From NCBI GenBank assembly GCA_945487035.1, contig CALYTI010000015.1, positions 1-42,996 of the forward strand: a stretch of DNA of 42,996 nt, in the 5' to 3' direction. The position numbers and the translations under genes were made by a program. Below the pieces are notes generated by a model, which was not told the origin of the DNA, ran no database searches, and saw only the letters and a program-made list of their open reading frames with translations. The first letter of the stretch is position 1. Each line of letters opens with the position of its first letter. Origin of the DNA: an uncultured Bacteroidales bacterium. GTDB taxonomy: Bacteria; Bacteroidota; Bacteroidia; Bacteroidales; UBA932. Shown piece by piece: positions 33,315 to 41,052 of the stretch.

Positions 33315-33776
33315 ATGAAGAAGTTATTGTCCGTTCTGGCCCTGTCGCTCGCTTTGGGCACGGCCGCTTTTGCACAGCCGAAGTCTTTCGGTCTTAGAGT
33401 GGGACCGGGGCTCGAAATCAGCTATCAGCATACTGTCAACCACAAACAGTTTGTCGAGGTGGATGCCGGTGTGCTCGGAATCTCTGAGTACCCGGGATTC
33501 AGGATTTCTGCGGCCTATGACTTCAATATCCTGAATTTCAGGCTTCTCAAAGGCCAGTTCAATATGTTTATAGGTCCGGGAGTCTCTGTCGGTATGTACG
33601 ACAAGTCCCTGTTTACTGCCGGCCTGATGGTGCAGTACGGGGTGAGCTACGATTTTACTTCCGTGCCGTTGTCGGTGGCTGTGGACACCTGTCCGAGCCT
33701 TTGGCTTAATTCCGAGGGCGTGACAATGCGTTTCAAGTCATTGATACCAATGCTCAGTCTGCGATGGAAATTCTGA
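33315..33776 (+). CDS. Small outer-membrane beta-barrel protein
   Basis: 153 residues with a signal peptide (ending AAFAQ) and alternating beta strands with terminal aromatic (LIPMLSLRWKF), the usual barrel C-terminus. It starts 12 nt after rnfA and overlaps the next gene by 13 nt, so it may be expressed from the rnf transcript. Function unknown. Confidence 0.7.
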   Translation: MKKLLSVLALSLALGTAAFAQPKSFGLRVGPGLEISYQHTVNHKQFVEVDAGVLGISEYPGFRISAAYDFNILNFRLLKGQFNMFIGPGVSVGMYDKSLFTAGLMVQYGVSYDFTSVPLSVAVDTCPSLWLNSEGVTMRFKSLIPMLSLRWKF

Positions 33777-34831
33777 AACACTGCTTTATTGCCGGAGCTC
33801 TTGCTCTGCTTTTCGTTTCTTGTGAGGGAAACATTGACAACATTATCGGGTCGGTAGGTCCTGATGTTGGAAAAGATACTACAGGAGTGGTTGAATCGCC
33901 TAAGGATACCACTGGGGTTGTGGATCCTCCTAAGGATACCACAGAGGTGGTTGTTCCGCCGGTGGATACCACAGAGGTGGTTGTTCCGCCGGTTGGGGTT
34001 ACGACCCGCGTGTGGTATGAGCTTCCGGTGATTGCGGATGCGGACGGCAACGGTATTGATGACAACAATTCCGATTTGTACTACGCATACCATCTTTGCG
34101 ACCTTCGCAGTCCTTCCGGCCACAAGGCCCGCAATTATGCCGTGTGCTTCAGCGCGGAGCACCATTGCCCTTACTGGGTGTCAGCTCCACGCCACGATAT
34201 GTATTCGGCGAAGAATGTCAACCGCACGAATGCCTATCAGGCGGACCCGGATATCCCTGCTTCGCTGCAGTATCGCAGCAAGTCCACGGGAGGCGGCTGC
34301 AACAAGGGGCATATGCTGGGCTCTGCCGAGAGACTGGCTTCCGGCACTACCAATAGGCAGGTGTTCTATTATTCCAATATCGCTCCTCAGCTTTCTTCCG
34401 GGTTCAATACCGGAGGCGGTGGCTGGAACATCCTGGAGGATTGGGTGGATACCAAGGTGTGCGCGGATACCCTCTACGAGGTAATAGGTTGCTATTTCGA
34501 CAAATACACCGACGGTTACGGCTACACGGCATCTCCGAAGAAGATTGAGTTCGGCGGCAGGAGCGATGTGTCGATTCCGACAATGTTCTACTATGTGCTG
34601 CTCCGTACCAGGAGCGGTTCTACCCGCAAGGCCCTGAAGGATTGCACCCGCGATGAGCTTATGTGCGTTGCTTTCGTTCGCACCCACACCAATTCCCTCA
34701 AAGGGCAGAAGCCATCCAGCAAGGAGATGATGTCGGTTGCCGACCTGGAGAAAATCACCGGCTTCACCTATTTCCCTAACGTCCCTCAGGCCCCGAAAGA
34801 CTCCTTCAAAGCCTCTGACTGGGGACTGTAG
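33764..34831 (+). CDS. Secreted DNA/RNA non-specific endonuclease lipoprotein
   Basis: 355 residues. Lipoprotein signal (FVSC, Cys20), then four tandem decapeptides of the type (K/V)DTT(G/E)VVxxP at residues 37-76, then a beta-beta-alpha-Me nuclease domain (about 105-340). The motif usually written DRGH is CNKGHML here (H183), with SNIAPQ and FNTGGGGWNILE, which carries the metal-binding Asn. Such enzymes degrade extracellular nucleic acid for nutrition or biofilm turnover. The first barrel gene overlaps its start by 13 nt. Confidence 0.85.
   Translation: MEILKHCFIAGALALLFVSCEGNIDNIIGSVGPDVGKDTTGVVESPKDTTGVVDPPKDTTEVVVPPVDTTEVVVPPVGVTTRVWYELPVIADADGNGIDDNNSDLYYAYHLCDLRSPSGHKARNYAVCFSAEHHCPYWVSAPRHDMYSAKNVNRTNAYQADPDIPASLQYRSKSTGGGCNKGHMLGSAERLASGTTNRQVFYYSNIAPQLSSGFNTGGGGWNILEDWVDTKVCADTLYEVIGCYFDKYTDGYGYTASPKKIEFGGRSDVSIPTMFYYVLLRTRSGSTRKALKDCTRDELMCVAFVRTHTNSLKGQKPSSKEMMSVADLEKITGFTYFPNVPQAPKDSFKASDWGL
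33875..33994 (+). repeat. 30-bp in-frame tandem repeat (4 units)
   Basis: Four 30-bp units starting GATAC encode the DTT decapeptides of the nuclease lipoprotein. The last two (33935 and 33965) are identical over the unit, so they are recent and could slip in copy number. They form a surface spacer between lipid anchor and nuclease. Confidence 0.8.
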
Positions 34832-34842
34832 CAAGTGTTTTT

Positions 34843-35251
34843 ATGAAAAAACTGTTCTTCCTTATCCCATTGCTTTTGATGGGTTCTTTGCTTTGTGCAC
34901 AGGAGTCAAGTCCGGTTTCGCCTGCTTTCTATGGCCCTAATGCTTTCCCTGTTCCGGAGATTGAACTTGAGTGGAGTGCCTCAGATCTGAGTTTCGAGAC
35001 GGGACCCCAGCTTGCTTCCCTGAAGGGTTTCAGTCTTCAGGATGATGTAACTTTGGACGGATATTTCAAGCTCCGTTTTCCCCTTTTCAGCAATAGGGTT
35101 GCTTTGACCATTTGGGGTGGACTTGCTCTTTGCCGCTTCCTCAGGTTTCCTTTGCTGGCAGACGGGTGCGCATGCGCAAAATGATGCGGCGATGTACGGG
35201 TTTCTCGCCGGCCTTCGCCTCGGCCTCAGCTACCACTTCCACGTGAAATAG
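34843..35251 (+). pseudogene. Outer-membrane beta-barrel protein, probable frameshift
   Basis: A 113-codon frame from ATG 34843 has a signal peptide (ending LLCAQ) and barrel-like strands to about VALTIWGGLAL, then reads an unnatural LRFPLLADGCACAK and stops at 35184. In another frame the sequence from about 35125 reads WQTGAHAQNDAAMYGFLAGL, then RLGLSYHFHVK and a stop at 35249-35251: a proper barrel C-terminus. One indel near 35115-35150 would join the two. Either a real frameshift pseudogene or a sequencing error. Confidence 0.55.
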
Positions 35252-35262
35252 CCCCTACCTGA

Positions 35263-36444
35263 CTACCTCCGTTTCAGCCAGTGCTCCTTGAGCCATTCGC
35301 GGACCGGCTCGTCATAAACCTTCAGCAGGCCCCAGGCGAGCACAACTGACATCACCACAACGCCGATGTTCATCGCAATATGCATCCAAAGCGGTGCGTC
35401 GTAATGCGCGGCGACCCAGTTCATCTGCATATACATAATCGGGTAATGCGTTATATATAAAGGATATGAAATATCTCCCAGCCACTTGCACACGGCTGCG
35501 CTGCGCTTGTCGGTAGTCACCGAGCCGGAGCCCGCAAGCACAATTAGAGGGAAAAGCAATATGATGCATACCGCCTGGTATATGCCGTCCGCAGGGCCCC
35601 TGTGGCCACCGATGCAAGGTGTGGAGAACAGCAGCACAAGCAGCAGCGAGCACCACCAGAATCCTCCCTTGAGGTGGATGGGCGAGCCGCTCGGGTTGCT
35701 CTCGCTGCGGTGCGAAGGCAGTATGCGGGATATCAGCAGACCGCAGAGGAAAGGAAAGAGCAGTCGCGAGAAGCCGATATATATCTGCTGCGCGGTGAGG
35801 CTCCAGCCACCGATTACCGTATATTGCGGGCCATCCGGGAAGAGGCCGAACACATCCCAGCCGAGCGTCAGGTCGAGGGTGAAGAAGGCGCAGACAGCGC
35901 AGAGCACCGCGAGTGCCACCTTAGGAAGGCGGCGGAATATGAAGGCATAGAGAATATTCGCTATATATTCAAAAGTCAGCGACCACTGCGGCCCGTTGAA
36001 GGAGTTGAACTCGCCCCAGCCGCGTATATCCAGGCTGTTGGGGCAAGGAATCATAAACAGCCCCATCACCATACAGAGCAGGAACTTCCATAACGGAATC
36101 TCCAGGGTCTGGGGGAATGCTGCGCCGGCGAAGAAGAACAGCGATACTCCCACCACCATTCCGGCTATGACCATAGGATGCAGGCGGGTGAGACGCCTCT
36201 TGAAGAAGCCCCAGGTGGTCATCTTGTCCCAACGGTCGTCATAGGCATAGCCAATCACAAAGCCGGACAGGATGAAGAAGAAATCTACCGCCAGATAGCC
36301 GTGGTTGACGATTTGGGTACCGAATACCGGGATATAGGTCTCGAAACAATGGAAGATAATTACCATCAGCGCAGCCACGCCGCGCAATCCGTCCAAAATC
36401 TCATACCGGGGCTTGGACGCAAGATATACATTCTGCTTCGCCAT
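35263..36444 (-). CDS. Membrane acyltransferase (acyltransferase family 3, OafA/NodX-like)
   Basis: 393 residues, about ten membrane helices. Characteristic of the family: YEILDGLRGVAALMVIIFHC at the start, GYLAVDFFFILSGFVIGYAY, and the RRLTRLHPM segment. These enzymes transfer acetyl or succinyl groups from acyl-CoA to surface glycans such as O-antigen or capsule. No polysaccharide biosynthesis genes are near, so its substrate is open. It has its own promoter and a shared inverted repeat upstream. Confidence 0.9.
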   Translation of the reverse strand: MAKQNVYLASKPRYEILDGLRGVAALMVIIFHCFETYIPVFGTQIVNHGYLAVDFFFILSGFVIGYAYDDRWDKMTTWGFFKRRLTRLHPMVIAGMVVGVSLFFFAGAAFPQTLEIPLWKFLLCMVMGLFMIPCPNSLDIRGWGEFNSFNGPQWSLTFEYIANILYAFIFRRLPKVALAVLCAVCAFFTLDLTLGWDVFGLFPDGPQYTVIGGWSLTAQQIYIGFSRLLFPFLCGLLISRILPSHRSESNPSGSPIHLKGGFWWCSLLLVLLFSTPCIGGHRGPADGIYQAVCIILLFPLIVLAGSGSVTTDKRSAAVCKWLGDISYPLYITHYPIMYMQMNWVAAHYDAPLWMHIAMNIGVVVMSVVLAWGLLKVYDEPVREWLKEHWLKRR

Positions 36445-36467
36445 ATCTGTATTTTGTACTGAATTTC

Positions 36468-36475
36468 CAAAGGTA
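36468..36475 (-). promoter_or_regulatory. Promoter -7 box of the acyltransferase gene
   Basis: TACCTTTG on the minus strand, 23 nt before ATG 36444. No TTG lies at the ideal distance; an inverted repeat (36492-36514) lies just upstream, where an activator or repressor would bind. Confidence 0.6.
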
Positions 36476-36491
36476 CGAAAAAATCACCAAT

Positions 36492-36521
36492 AAAGGTGGT
36501 CACATACCACCTTTAAAAGTG
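36492..36521. promoter_or_regulatory. Inverted repeat, copy 1 (between acyltransferase and fic)
   Basis: AAAGGTGGT, 5-nt spacer, ACCACCTTT, followed by AAAAGTG. Perfect 9-bp arms (36492-36514). The same site with the same trailing sequence lies at 37621-37650 upstream of fic. Here it sits just upstream of the acyltransferase -7 box. Confidence 0.65.
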
Positions 36522-36529
36522 GTATGCTT

Positions 36530-37594
36530 TTATATAGATGGAATGATGAACACATTCCATTCTCCGTCTCTCTCCCGACGGGCAATGTAACCCTTATCGG
36601 TCATAGACTTCAGATGCTTCTGGATAGCAGACTTGTTGATACCTATCTTCCGAGCCAGTGCAGCGATAGTAATTCCAGGTTCTGTCATAAGCACATTAAG
36701 GATTCTTCCTGAGTTCAAACTGCGGAAATGAATGCGCTGACCGTCATACCACCAAACGTTTGCATCCCGGGTCCGGATGAAATCAATGTCGGTTTGGACT
36801 TCCTCAATCATCATCTTCTTAAACCAGTTAACGAATACGCGAGCTTCACGTAAGCCGGCGTGAGCGCCGTCGCTTGGGACGGGACCTGCGACCAAATCTG
36901 CCTGGTGCAGTGCTTCAAGATAGTCCTTCTTCTTACGGCTGCGAACCACAACCATCGGATAATCGTGTCGGGATAGTATATAGTTTACCAGCAGACGGGC
37001 TATACGCCCGTTTCCGTCTTCAAACGGATGAATTCTGATATACCGGTAGTGGAAAAGTGCCGCCAACTCAATCGGATTGAAATCTCCAGTCGCCTCGGCA
37101 TCATTGTACCAATCCACCAAATCGCTCATCAAGGCTTCGGTTTCCTCCGGAGCGGCATAGTCAAAGCGGTCGCCGTAGCGGGTAATCACGCTATTGGGAC
37201 GAGTCTTATATGTCCCTGCATGTATGACATAGCTGGTCACAGTCCCGTCAGGGAGGGTTCGATAGACATTGTAGTCCTCACGAAGAAGGGTCTTGTGCAG
37301 CTGACGAATAAAAGTCTGCGTAAGAGGCGTATTCTTCAAGGAAGACTGTTCCTTCATCATCAGAAGCCCTACGTTGCTGGCTTTCATTTCTTCAAAGTCT
37401 TTCATCTCAGCTTCGCCGACTACTTTTCCGAATAACAGCAGAAGCTCCGTCTGGCCATAGGTCAGAGTATTACCCTCAATATGGTTGCTGTTATAGTTAA
37501 ACTCAACGGTAAACTTACGGCTCAAGCGGTCTCTGTCCCTGTCGGAAAGAGGTTGCAAAGCGCACCATGCCCGGTATGTTTCGTCCCAATTCAT
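36530..37594 (-). CDS. Fic family protein with C-terminal winged helix
   Basis: 354 residues. The Fic motif HPFEDGNGR (H189) predicts AMP transfer to a protein hydroxyl. Residues 36-41 (S-N-H-I-E-G) match the (S/T)xxxE(G/N) inhibitory helix on the N-terminal side, so it is a class II, self-inhibited Fic. The C-terminus (about 285-354) is a winged helix (TIAALARKIGINKSAIQKHL) that could bind DNA. ATG 37594 is chosen over 37639 because the promoter -7 box lies at 37616-37609. Common orphan type in Bacteroidota; the target is unknown. Confidence 0.92.
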   Translation of the reverse strand: MNWDETYRAWCALQPLSDRDRDRLSRKFTVEFNYNSNHIEGNTLTYGQTELLLLFGKVVGEAEMKDFEEMKASNVGLLMMKEQSSLKNTPLTQTFIRQLHKTLLREDYNVYRTLPDGTVTSYVIHAGTYKTRPNSVITRYGDRFDYAAPEETEALMSDLVDWYNDAEATGDFNPIELAALFHYRYIRIHPFEDGNGRIARLLVNYILSRHDYPMVVVRSRKKKDYLEALHQADLVAGPVPSDGAHAGLREARVFVNWFKKMMIEEVQTDIDFIRTRDANVWWYDGQRIHFRSLNSGRILNVLMTEPGITIAALARKIGINKSAIQKHLKSMTDKGYIARRERDGEWNVFIIPSI

Positions 37595-37608
37595 ACTCGT
37601 ATTTTTTG

Positions 37609-37616
37609 CAAATATA
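37609..37616 (-). promoter_or_regulatory. Promoter -7 box of fic
   Basis: TATATTTG on the minus strand, 14 nt before ATG 37594. The perfect inverted repeat at 37621-37643 covers the region where the upstream promoter element would lie, an ideal place for repression. Confidence 0.65.
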
Positions 37617-37620
37617 GTTA

Positions 37621-37650
37621 AAAGGTGGTAATGTACCACCTTTAAAAGTG
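37621..37650. promoter_or_regulatory. Inverted repeat, copy 2 (fic operator)
   Basis: AAAGGTGGTA, 3-nt spacer, TACCACCTTT with perfect 10-bp arms (37621-37643), then AAAAGTG. Near-identical to the site at 36492. It lies on the fic promoter; the winged helix of Fic itself is a candidate binder. Confidence 0.7.
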
Positions 37651-37797
37651 AAAATTGTTAGTAGTAGCCGAAATAAACTCCCACCCCAATACGGTCCCCA
37701 AGCGCCATTTCAGCCCATAGTATTTGGCTATATTGAATTGTTGCATTACACAGGAAGGCTAGGGTCCAGTGCTGAAAAGCGGCAGGATAAAATATTG

Positions 37798-37805
37798 TAT
37801 ATTTG
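37798..37805 (+). promoter_or_regulatory. Promoter -7 box of the alkyltransferase gene
   Basis: TATATTTG, 23 nt before ATG 37829; no clear TTG at the proper spacing. Confidence 0.5.
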
Positions 37806-37828
37806 TCCCGCAGGTTTGCGTAAGGAAG

Positions 37829-38329
37829 ATGGACTATATATGGCACTATGACTCTCCTCTTGGAGGTATGACGATGGCAAGCGACGGGCAGGCCCTTATA
37901 GGGCTATGGTTCGATGGCCAGAAACACTTCGGGGAAGTATTGGACAGCGGATATGAGGAGTGCTTACTCCCGGTATTTGATCAAACCTGCCGATGGCTTG
38001 CTGTCTACTTCAGTGGAAAAGTCCCAGACTTCATGCCTGCAATCTCCTTGCGCGCTTCCGCATTCCGCAAAAGGGTCCTGAAGATACTTCTGACGATTCC
38101 TTATGGGCAAACAATGACTTACGGACAGATTGCTGCCAGACTTGCGCAGGAGAGCGGAATGGAAAGAATGTCTGCACAGGCTGTCGGAACTGCTGTCGGG
38201 CATAACCCTATTTCCATCATCATTCCTTGCCACCGTGTGACCGGGTCTGCAGGCCGCCCGGGAGGATATGCCGCCGGTCTCAAAACAAAATCGGCACTCC
38301 TGCAACTGGAAAGCACTGCCTGCCGGTGA
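37829..38329 (+). CDS. ogt: Methylated-DNA--protein-cysteine methyltransferase
   Basis: 166 residues. It repairs O6-alkylguanine by transferring the alkyl group to its own cysteine (C134 in IIPCHRV). Other features are PLGGMTMASDGQALIGLWFD in the N-terminal domain, the FRKRVLKILLTIPYG helix and the RPGGYAAGLKTKSALLQLE end. ATG 37829 fits the family start (MDYIWHYDSPLG); an upstream in-frame extension to 37769 crosses the promoter. Intact, monocistronic. Confidence 0.95.
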   Translation: MDYIWHYDSPLGGMTMASDGQALIGLWFDGQKHFGEVLDSGYEECLLPVFDQTCRWLAVYFSGKVPDFMPAISLRASAFRKRVLKILLTIPYGQTMTYGQIAARLAQESGMERMSAQAVGTAVGHNPISIIIPCHRVTGSAGRPGGYAAGLKTKSALLQLESTACR

Positions 38330-38350
38330 TGTGAGGCTTGTTGGTGTATT

Positions 38351-38393
38351 CCAGATGTGTGGGATGAGGATGGAAAAGTGCGTGGGAGGCCGG
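38351..38393 (-). repeat. Dispersed composite repeat, single reversed B unit
   Basis: Read on the minus strand: GGCCTCCCACGCACTTTTCC, then TCCTCAT and ACATCTGG. It follows the block order of the B units at 15.3 and 16.57 kb. It is the only copy found in the opposite orientation and the only single-unit one. Confidence 0.55.
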
Positions 38394-38464
38394 CTTATGT
38401 TTTCAGCATTCTTCAGGACGACACAGGTATATAGTCCTGATATAGGTTTACCGAGTGTAGGAAG

Positions 38465-38573
38465 GGTGAAATTGTAACAGCTTGATACATAATACTTTAA
38501 TTTTTTCGTATGGGGTGTTTTACCCCATACGAAAATTTTAATATCCTAATAACCAGCGGGTTGCAATTTCACC
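38465..38573. repeat. 109-bp concentric palindromic element
   Basis: Outer arms GGTGAAATTGTAAC (38465-38478) and GTTGCAATTTCACC (38560-38573) match at 13 of 14. Inner arms TTTTCGTATGGGGT (38503-38516) and ACCCCATACGAAAA (38522-38535) match perfectly with a 5-nt loop. Both pairs centre on 38519, so it is one palindrome. The inner hairpin may act as a bidirectional terminator; the whole may be a small MITE. Confidence 0.65.
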
Positions 38574-38649
38574 TGCTTGCAGGGTTTCTGTTCCACTCTC
38601 AATTATTTCTTCCGGATTCCTATATCAACATCATAATTCATTAGGATAG

Positions 38650-39087
38650 GGCAATGATCGGAGGCCCCTGCTATTCGCGCATGATGTTCCGGGGCTCTAT
38701 AACCCGTTCAGTATTCTGAATGCGCTTGACAAAAAGAAACTTGAATCCTACTGGTTTGAAACCGGGACTCCGACCTATCTGGTGGAACTCCTCAAAAAGC
38801 ACAACTACAACCTCTCCTGTCTGGAAAAGGAAGTTCTGTCCTCCGATGAGCTCAACAGCATAGATTCGGCTTCCTCCAACCCCATTCCGGTAATATATCA
38901 GAGCGGGTATCTGACAATAAAGGGGTATGACAAGGAATTCGGACTATACAAGTTGGGCTATCCGAACAAAGAGGTTGAGGAGGGATTTGTAAAATTTCTC
39001 ATTCCTTACTATACCGATATAGAGAATACAAAGTCAGGTTTCGAGACCTCAATACAGAAATCCAAACAGCCACAATGGGATTCTTGA
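38650..39087 (+). pseudogene. AAA-ATPase-like/PD-(D/E)XK protein fragment
   Basis: The frame reads YNPFSILNALDKKKLESYWF, then ETGTPTYLVELLKKHNYNL and VIYQSGYLTIKGYDKEFGLY and EEGFVKFLIPYYT. This is the middle of the large Bacteroidota AAA-ATPase-like (PF09820-type) proteins that usually carry a C-terminal PD-(D/E)XK nuclease. The N-terminal P-loop half and the nuclease domain are both missing, with a stop at 39085. Its last 39 bp overlap the convergent ATPase gene. Confidence 0.75.
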
Positions 39088-40254
39088 TCCGGTTCCGATT
39101 TCGGTATTGTCAACGGCAAGAAAACTGTCCGGCTCATCCTTAATCTGTTCAAATGATTTTCCTGCTCCACCGACTTCAAAAAGATATTTCCCACAGACAA
39201 GGAAATCTCCTTTTTTGGGGTACTGGAGCGGGTTGTATGCCCCTACCTGGTTTGCAAAAAATGTTTCCCTGATTGTGCCCGTTTCAATATTTCCCCCTAA
39301 AGCATACATTATGTTGGGGTTCCCGAGAAATATTTTGTCCGGATTCACCAGCTTCTTGTAATTCTTAAGCTCGGTTGTAAGGAGTATCATTATCCCGGCC
39401 CTGTCAAGGGCATATAACATCTTAAGGCAGGAATCACGAGTTGTTCCGAGTGCTTCGCAAAGACGGTTCACATTCGGAACAAAAGGAAGGCTTTCCGCTA
39501 TTATCATCAGGAGCTTTTTCGTTTTTTGAACCGTTTCGAAAGTCACATCCTCAACAGCTGTGAGGTCACTTTCAAGAGTCTGGATTACCGCTTCCGACAA
39601 CCTGATATGAAAGTCGGAATATGACTCTTTGTAGAACGGATACATTCCGCGGGACAAGTAATCCTGAAAATATTTCAGCACTTTGACTTTGGATGTGATT
39701 TCCATCGCATACTTTACGTGATTATTCAGCAAGTCCTCAAATGAATAAGCACCGAAAGAGGCGATTCCCTCGTACTCAAGATATTCTCTGAATGATAGAT
39801 TATTGAGTTTGTACAGTGTTTGCCTTCTTGAAAGGTCCACTCTTGAATTGTCTATCTTCAACATTGACGAACCTGTATAGACAATATTGAGATTCGGATA
39901 ATTGTCATAAAGATTCTTCAGAACCAGTGTCCAGTCCGGGCATTTGTGGATTTCATCCATAAAGAGGTAATAAATTCCATTTGCATACAGATAGTCCACA
40001 AGGTCCATTATTGAATGTGTCTTGAACCAGAGGTTGTCCATTGAGACATACAAAGCGTCATCGGGATTGTCGAATGCCTCTTTGATATGCTGAAGAACAA
40101 GGGTGGTCTTCCCAACGCCCTTTTCACCCTTTATTCCAAGCATGCGAACGTCCCAATTTATTGAGAAATACAGACTTCTCTTAAATGTCATTGATGTTTC
40201 GGCCAATTTCCTGTGATAGACCGTGATGAGAGGCAGAACTTCTTTTGATTCCAT
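39049..40254 (-). CDS. AAA family ATPase with DUF4143-type C-terminus
   Basis: 401 residues. Walker A GEKGVGKTTL (about 43-52), Walker B YLFMDEIHKC (D100, E101), sensor YTGSSM. The C-terminal part has a winged helix (VNRLCEALGTTRDSCLKML) and a PD-(D/E)XK-like DUF4143 region (GKYLFEVGGAGKSF, with the usual catalytic lysine altered). Abundant, variable family in gut Bacteroidota with no settled function. The start has two related inverted repeats upstream. Confidence 0.85.
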   Translation of the reverse strand: MESKEVLPLITVYHRKLAETSMTFKRSLYFSINWDVRMLGIKGEKGVGKTTLVLQHIKEAFDNPDDALYVSMDNLWFKTHSIMDLVDYLYANGIYYLFMDEIHKCPDWTLVLKNLYDNYPNLNIVYTGSSMLKIDNSRVDLSRRQTLYKLNNLSFREYLEYEGIASFGAYSFEDLLNNHVKYAMEITSKVKVLKYFQDYLSRGMYPFYKESYSDFHIRLSEAVIQTLESDLTAVEDVTFETVQKTKKLLMIIAESLPFVPNVNRLCEALGTTRDSCLKMLYALDRAGIMILLTTELKNYKKLVNPDKIFLGNPNIMYALGGNIETGTIRETFFANQVGAYNPLQYPKKGDFLVCGKYLFEVGGAGKSFEQIKDEPDSFLAVDNTEIGTGSRIPLWLFGFLY

Positions 40255-40270
40255 CTGATTCAGTTTTCCA

Positions 40271-40278
40271 CAAAGATA
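40271..40278 (-). promoter_or_regulatory. Promoter -7 box of the ATPase gene
   Basis: TATCTTTG on the minus strand, 16 nt before ATG 40254. No TTG at the ideal distance; two inverted repeats lie just upstream. Confidence 0.5.
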
Positions 40279-40282
40279 TAAA

Positions 40283-40334
40283 TTAACTTTTGGAAAAGCT
40301 AATTTTTGCCCGAAATTAACTTTTGTAAAAGTTA
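40283..40334. promoter_or_regulatory. Two inverted repeats upstream of the ATPase gene
   Basis: TTAACTTTTGGAAAAGCTAA (40283-40302, imperfect) and TAACTTTTGTAAAAGTTA (40317-40334, perfect 8-bp arms), spaced 34 bp start to start. They look like paired operator sites for autoregulation by the winged helix of the ATPase. Confidence 0.6.
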
Positions 40335-40434
40335 CTTTACTGTGAGATATCTACATGCTTCCCCGCAAGTCTGCCCCCGGCCTCTGCGCTTTGGGCCTTC
40401 AGAGTGCCGAAAGCGCACTCCCGCGCATCACGAA

Positions 40435-40959
40435 CTACTGTCCCGCGAGGGCATCCCGCCAGGACGGCAGGATGACAACGGTCATTCCGACGCGCACGTG
40501 CCCGACCAGCTGCCGGAGGTCATCATTATGGAGGCGGATGCAGCCTTCGGTGTCGCGGGTGCCGATGGACTCCGGCTTGTGGGTCCCGTGAATGCCTATT
40601 CCCCTATGCCCCGGAGTCACAAGACGGATGAAAAACGGGCCGTATGCCCCGGCAATCTCACCTTTCCCGTCACCGAAATCGTGAGTCCAGCCTGAAGCAT
40701 CCACTATCTCGGAAATGCTGAACACCCCTTCCGGCGTCCTCATATCTCCCGGTTTCTGCTTGTTGCCATAATTCTTGCCGCAGGCGATGGGGTACTGCAG
40801 CAGCACCTGTCCCTGCCCGTCAAGCAGGCGCAGCGTCATATCTTCCTTGCTGATAACAATCAGCGAATCCGCGCTGCCCTCCTGCGCCAGAAGCTCGAAC
40901 CCGCACGCTGACGGCAAGAGCATCAGCAGCGCGGCAAACAAATATACAAGCCTTTTCAT
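40435..40959 (-). CDS. L,D-transpeptidase (YkuD domain)
   Basis: 174 residues, N-terminal signal peptide (LVYLFAALLMLLPSACG). The YkuD catalytic motif is complete: HGTHKPESIG, then TEGCIRL, with H124 and C140. Such enzymes make 3-3 peptidoglycan crosslinks or attach proteins to the wall; a single small YkuD domain leaves its role open. Placed between the ATPase and umuC, probably monocistronic. Confidence 0.92.
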   Translation of the reverse strand: MKRLVYLFAALLMLLPSACGFELLAQEGSADSLIVISKEDMTLRLLDGQGQVLLQYPIACGKNYGNKQKPGDMRTPEGVFSISEIVDASGWTHDFGDGKGEIAGAYGPFFIRLVTPGHRGIGIHGTHKPESIGTRDTEGCIRLHNDDLRQLVGHVRVGMTVVILPSWRDALAGQ

Positions 40960-41038
40960 ATACTCCGTAAATATACGAATTATTTGACTGAGCGCAGCTT
41001 CCTATGAATTCCGTATTACATTTTTCAAATAAAAGTAT

Positions 41039-41046
41039 TACCTTTG
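41039..41046 (+). promoter_or_regulatory. Promoter -7 box of umuC
   Basis: TACCTTTG ending 6 nt before ATG 41053; no clear TTG at 19-20 nt and no LexA-like box recognised, so regulation by DNA damage is not evident from the sequence. Confidence 0.5.
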
Positions 41047-41052
41047 CATTGT

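Larger units (their letters stand above)
38330..38649. other. Intergenic stretch with a reversed repeat and a palindrome
   Basis: No gene is seen. It contains a reversed B unit of the dispersed repeat (38351-38393) and a 109-bp concentric palindrome (38465-38573), then AT-rich sequence leading to the AAA-ATPase fragment. Confidence 0.5.

Noticed and set aside
40306..40695. A 129-codon plus-strand frame over the L,D-transpeptidase
   Set aside because: The minus-strand frame carries a complete YkuD active site; this frame has no domain.
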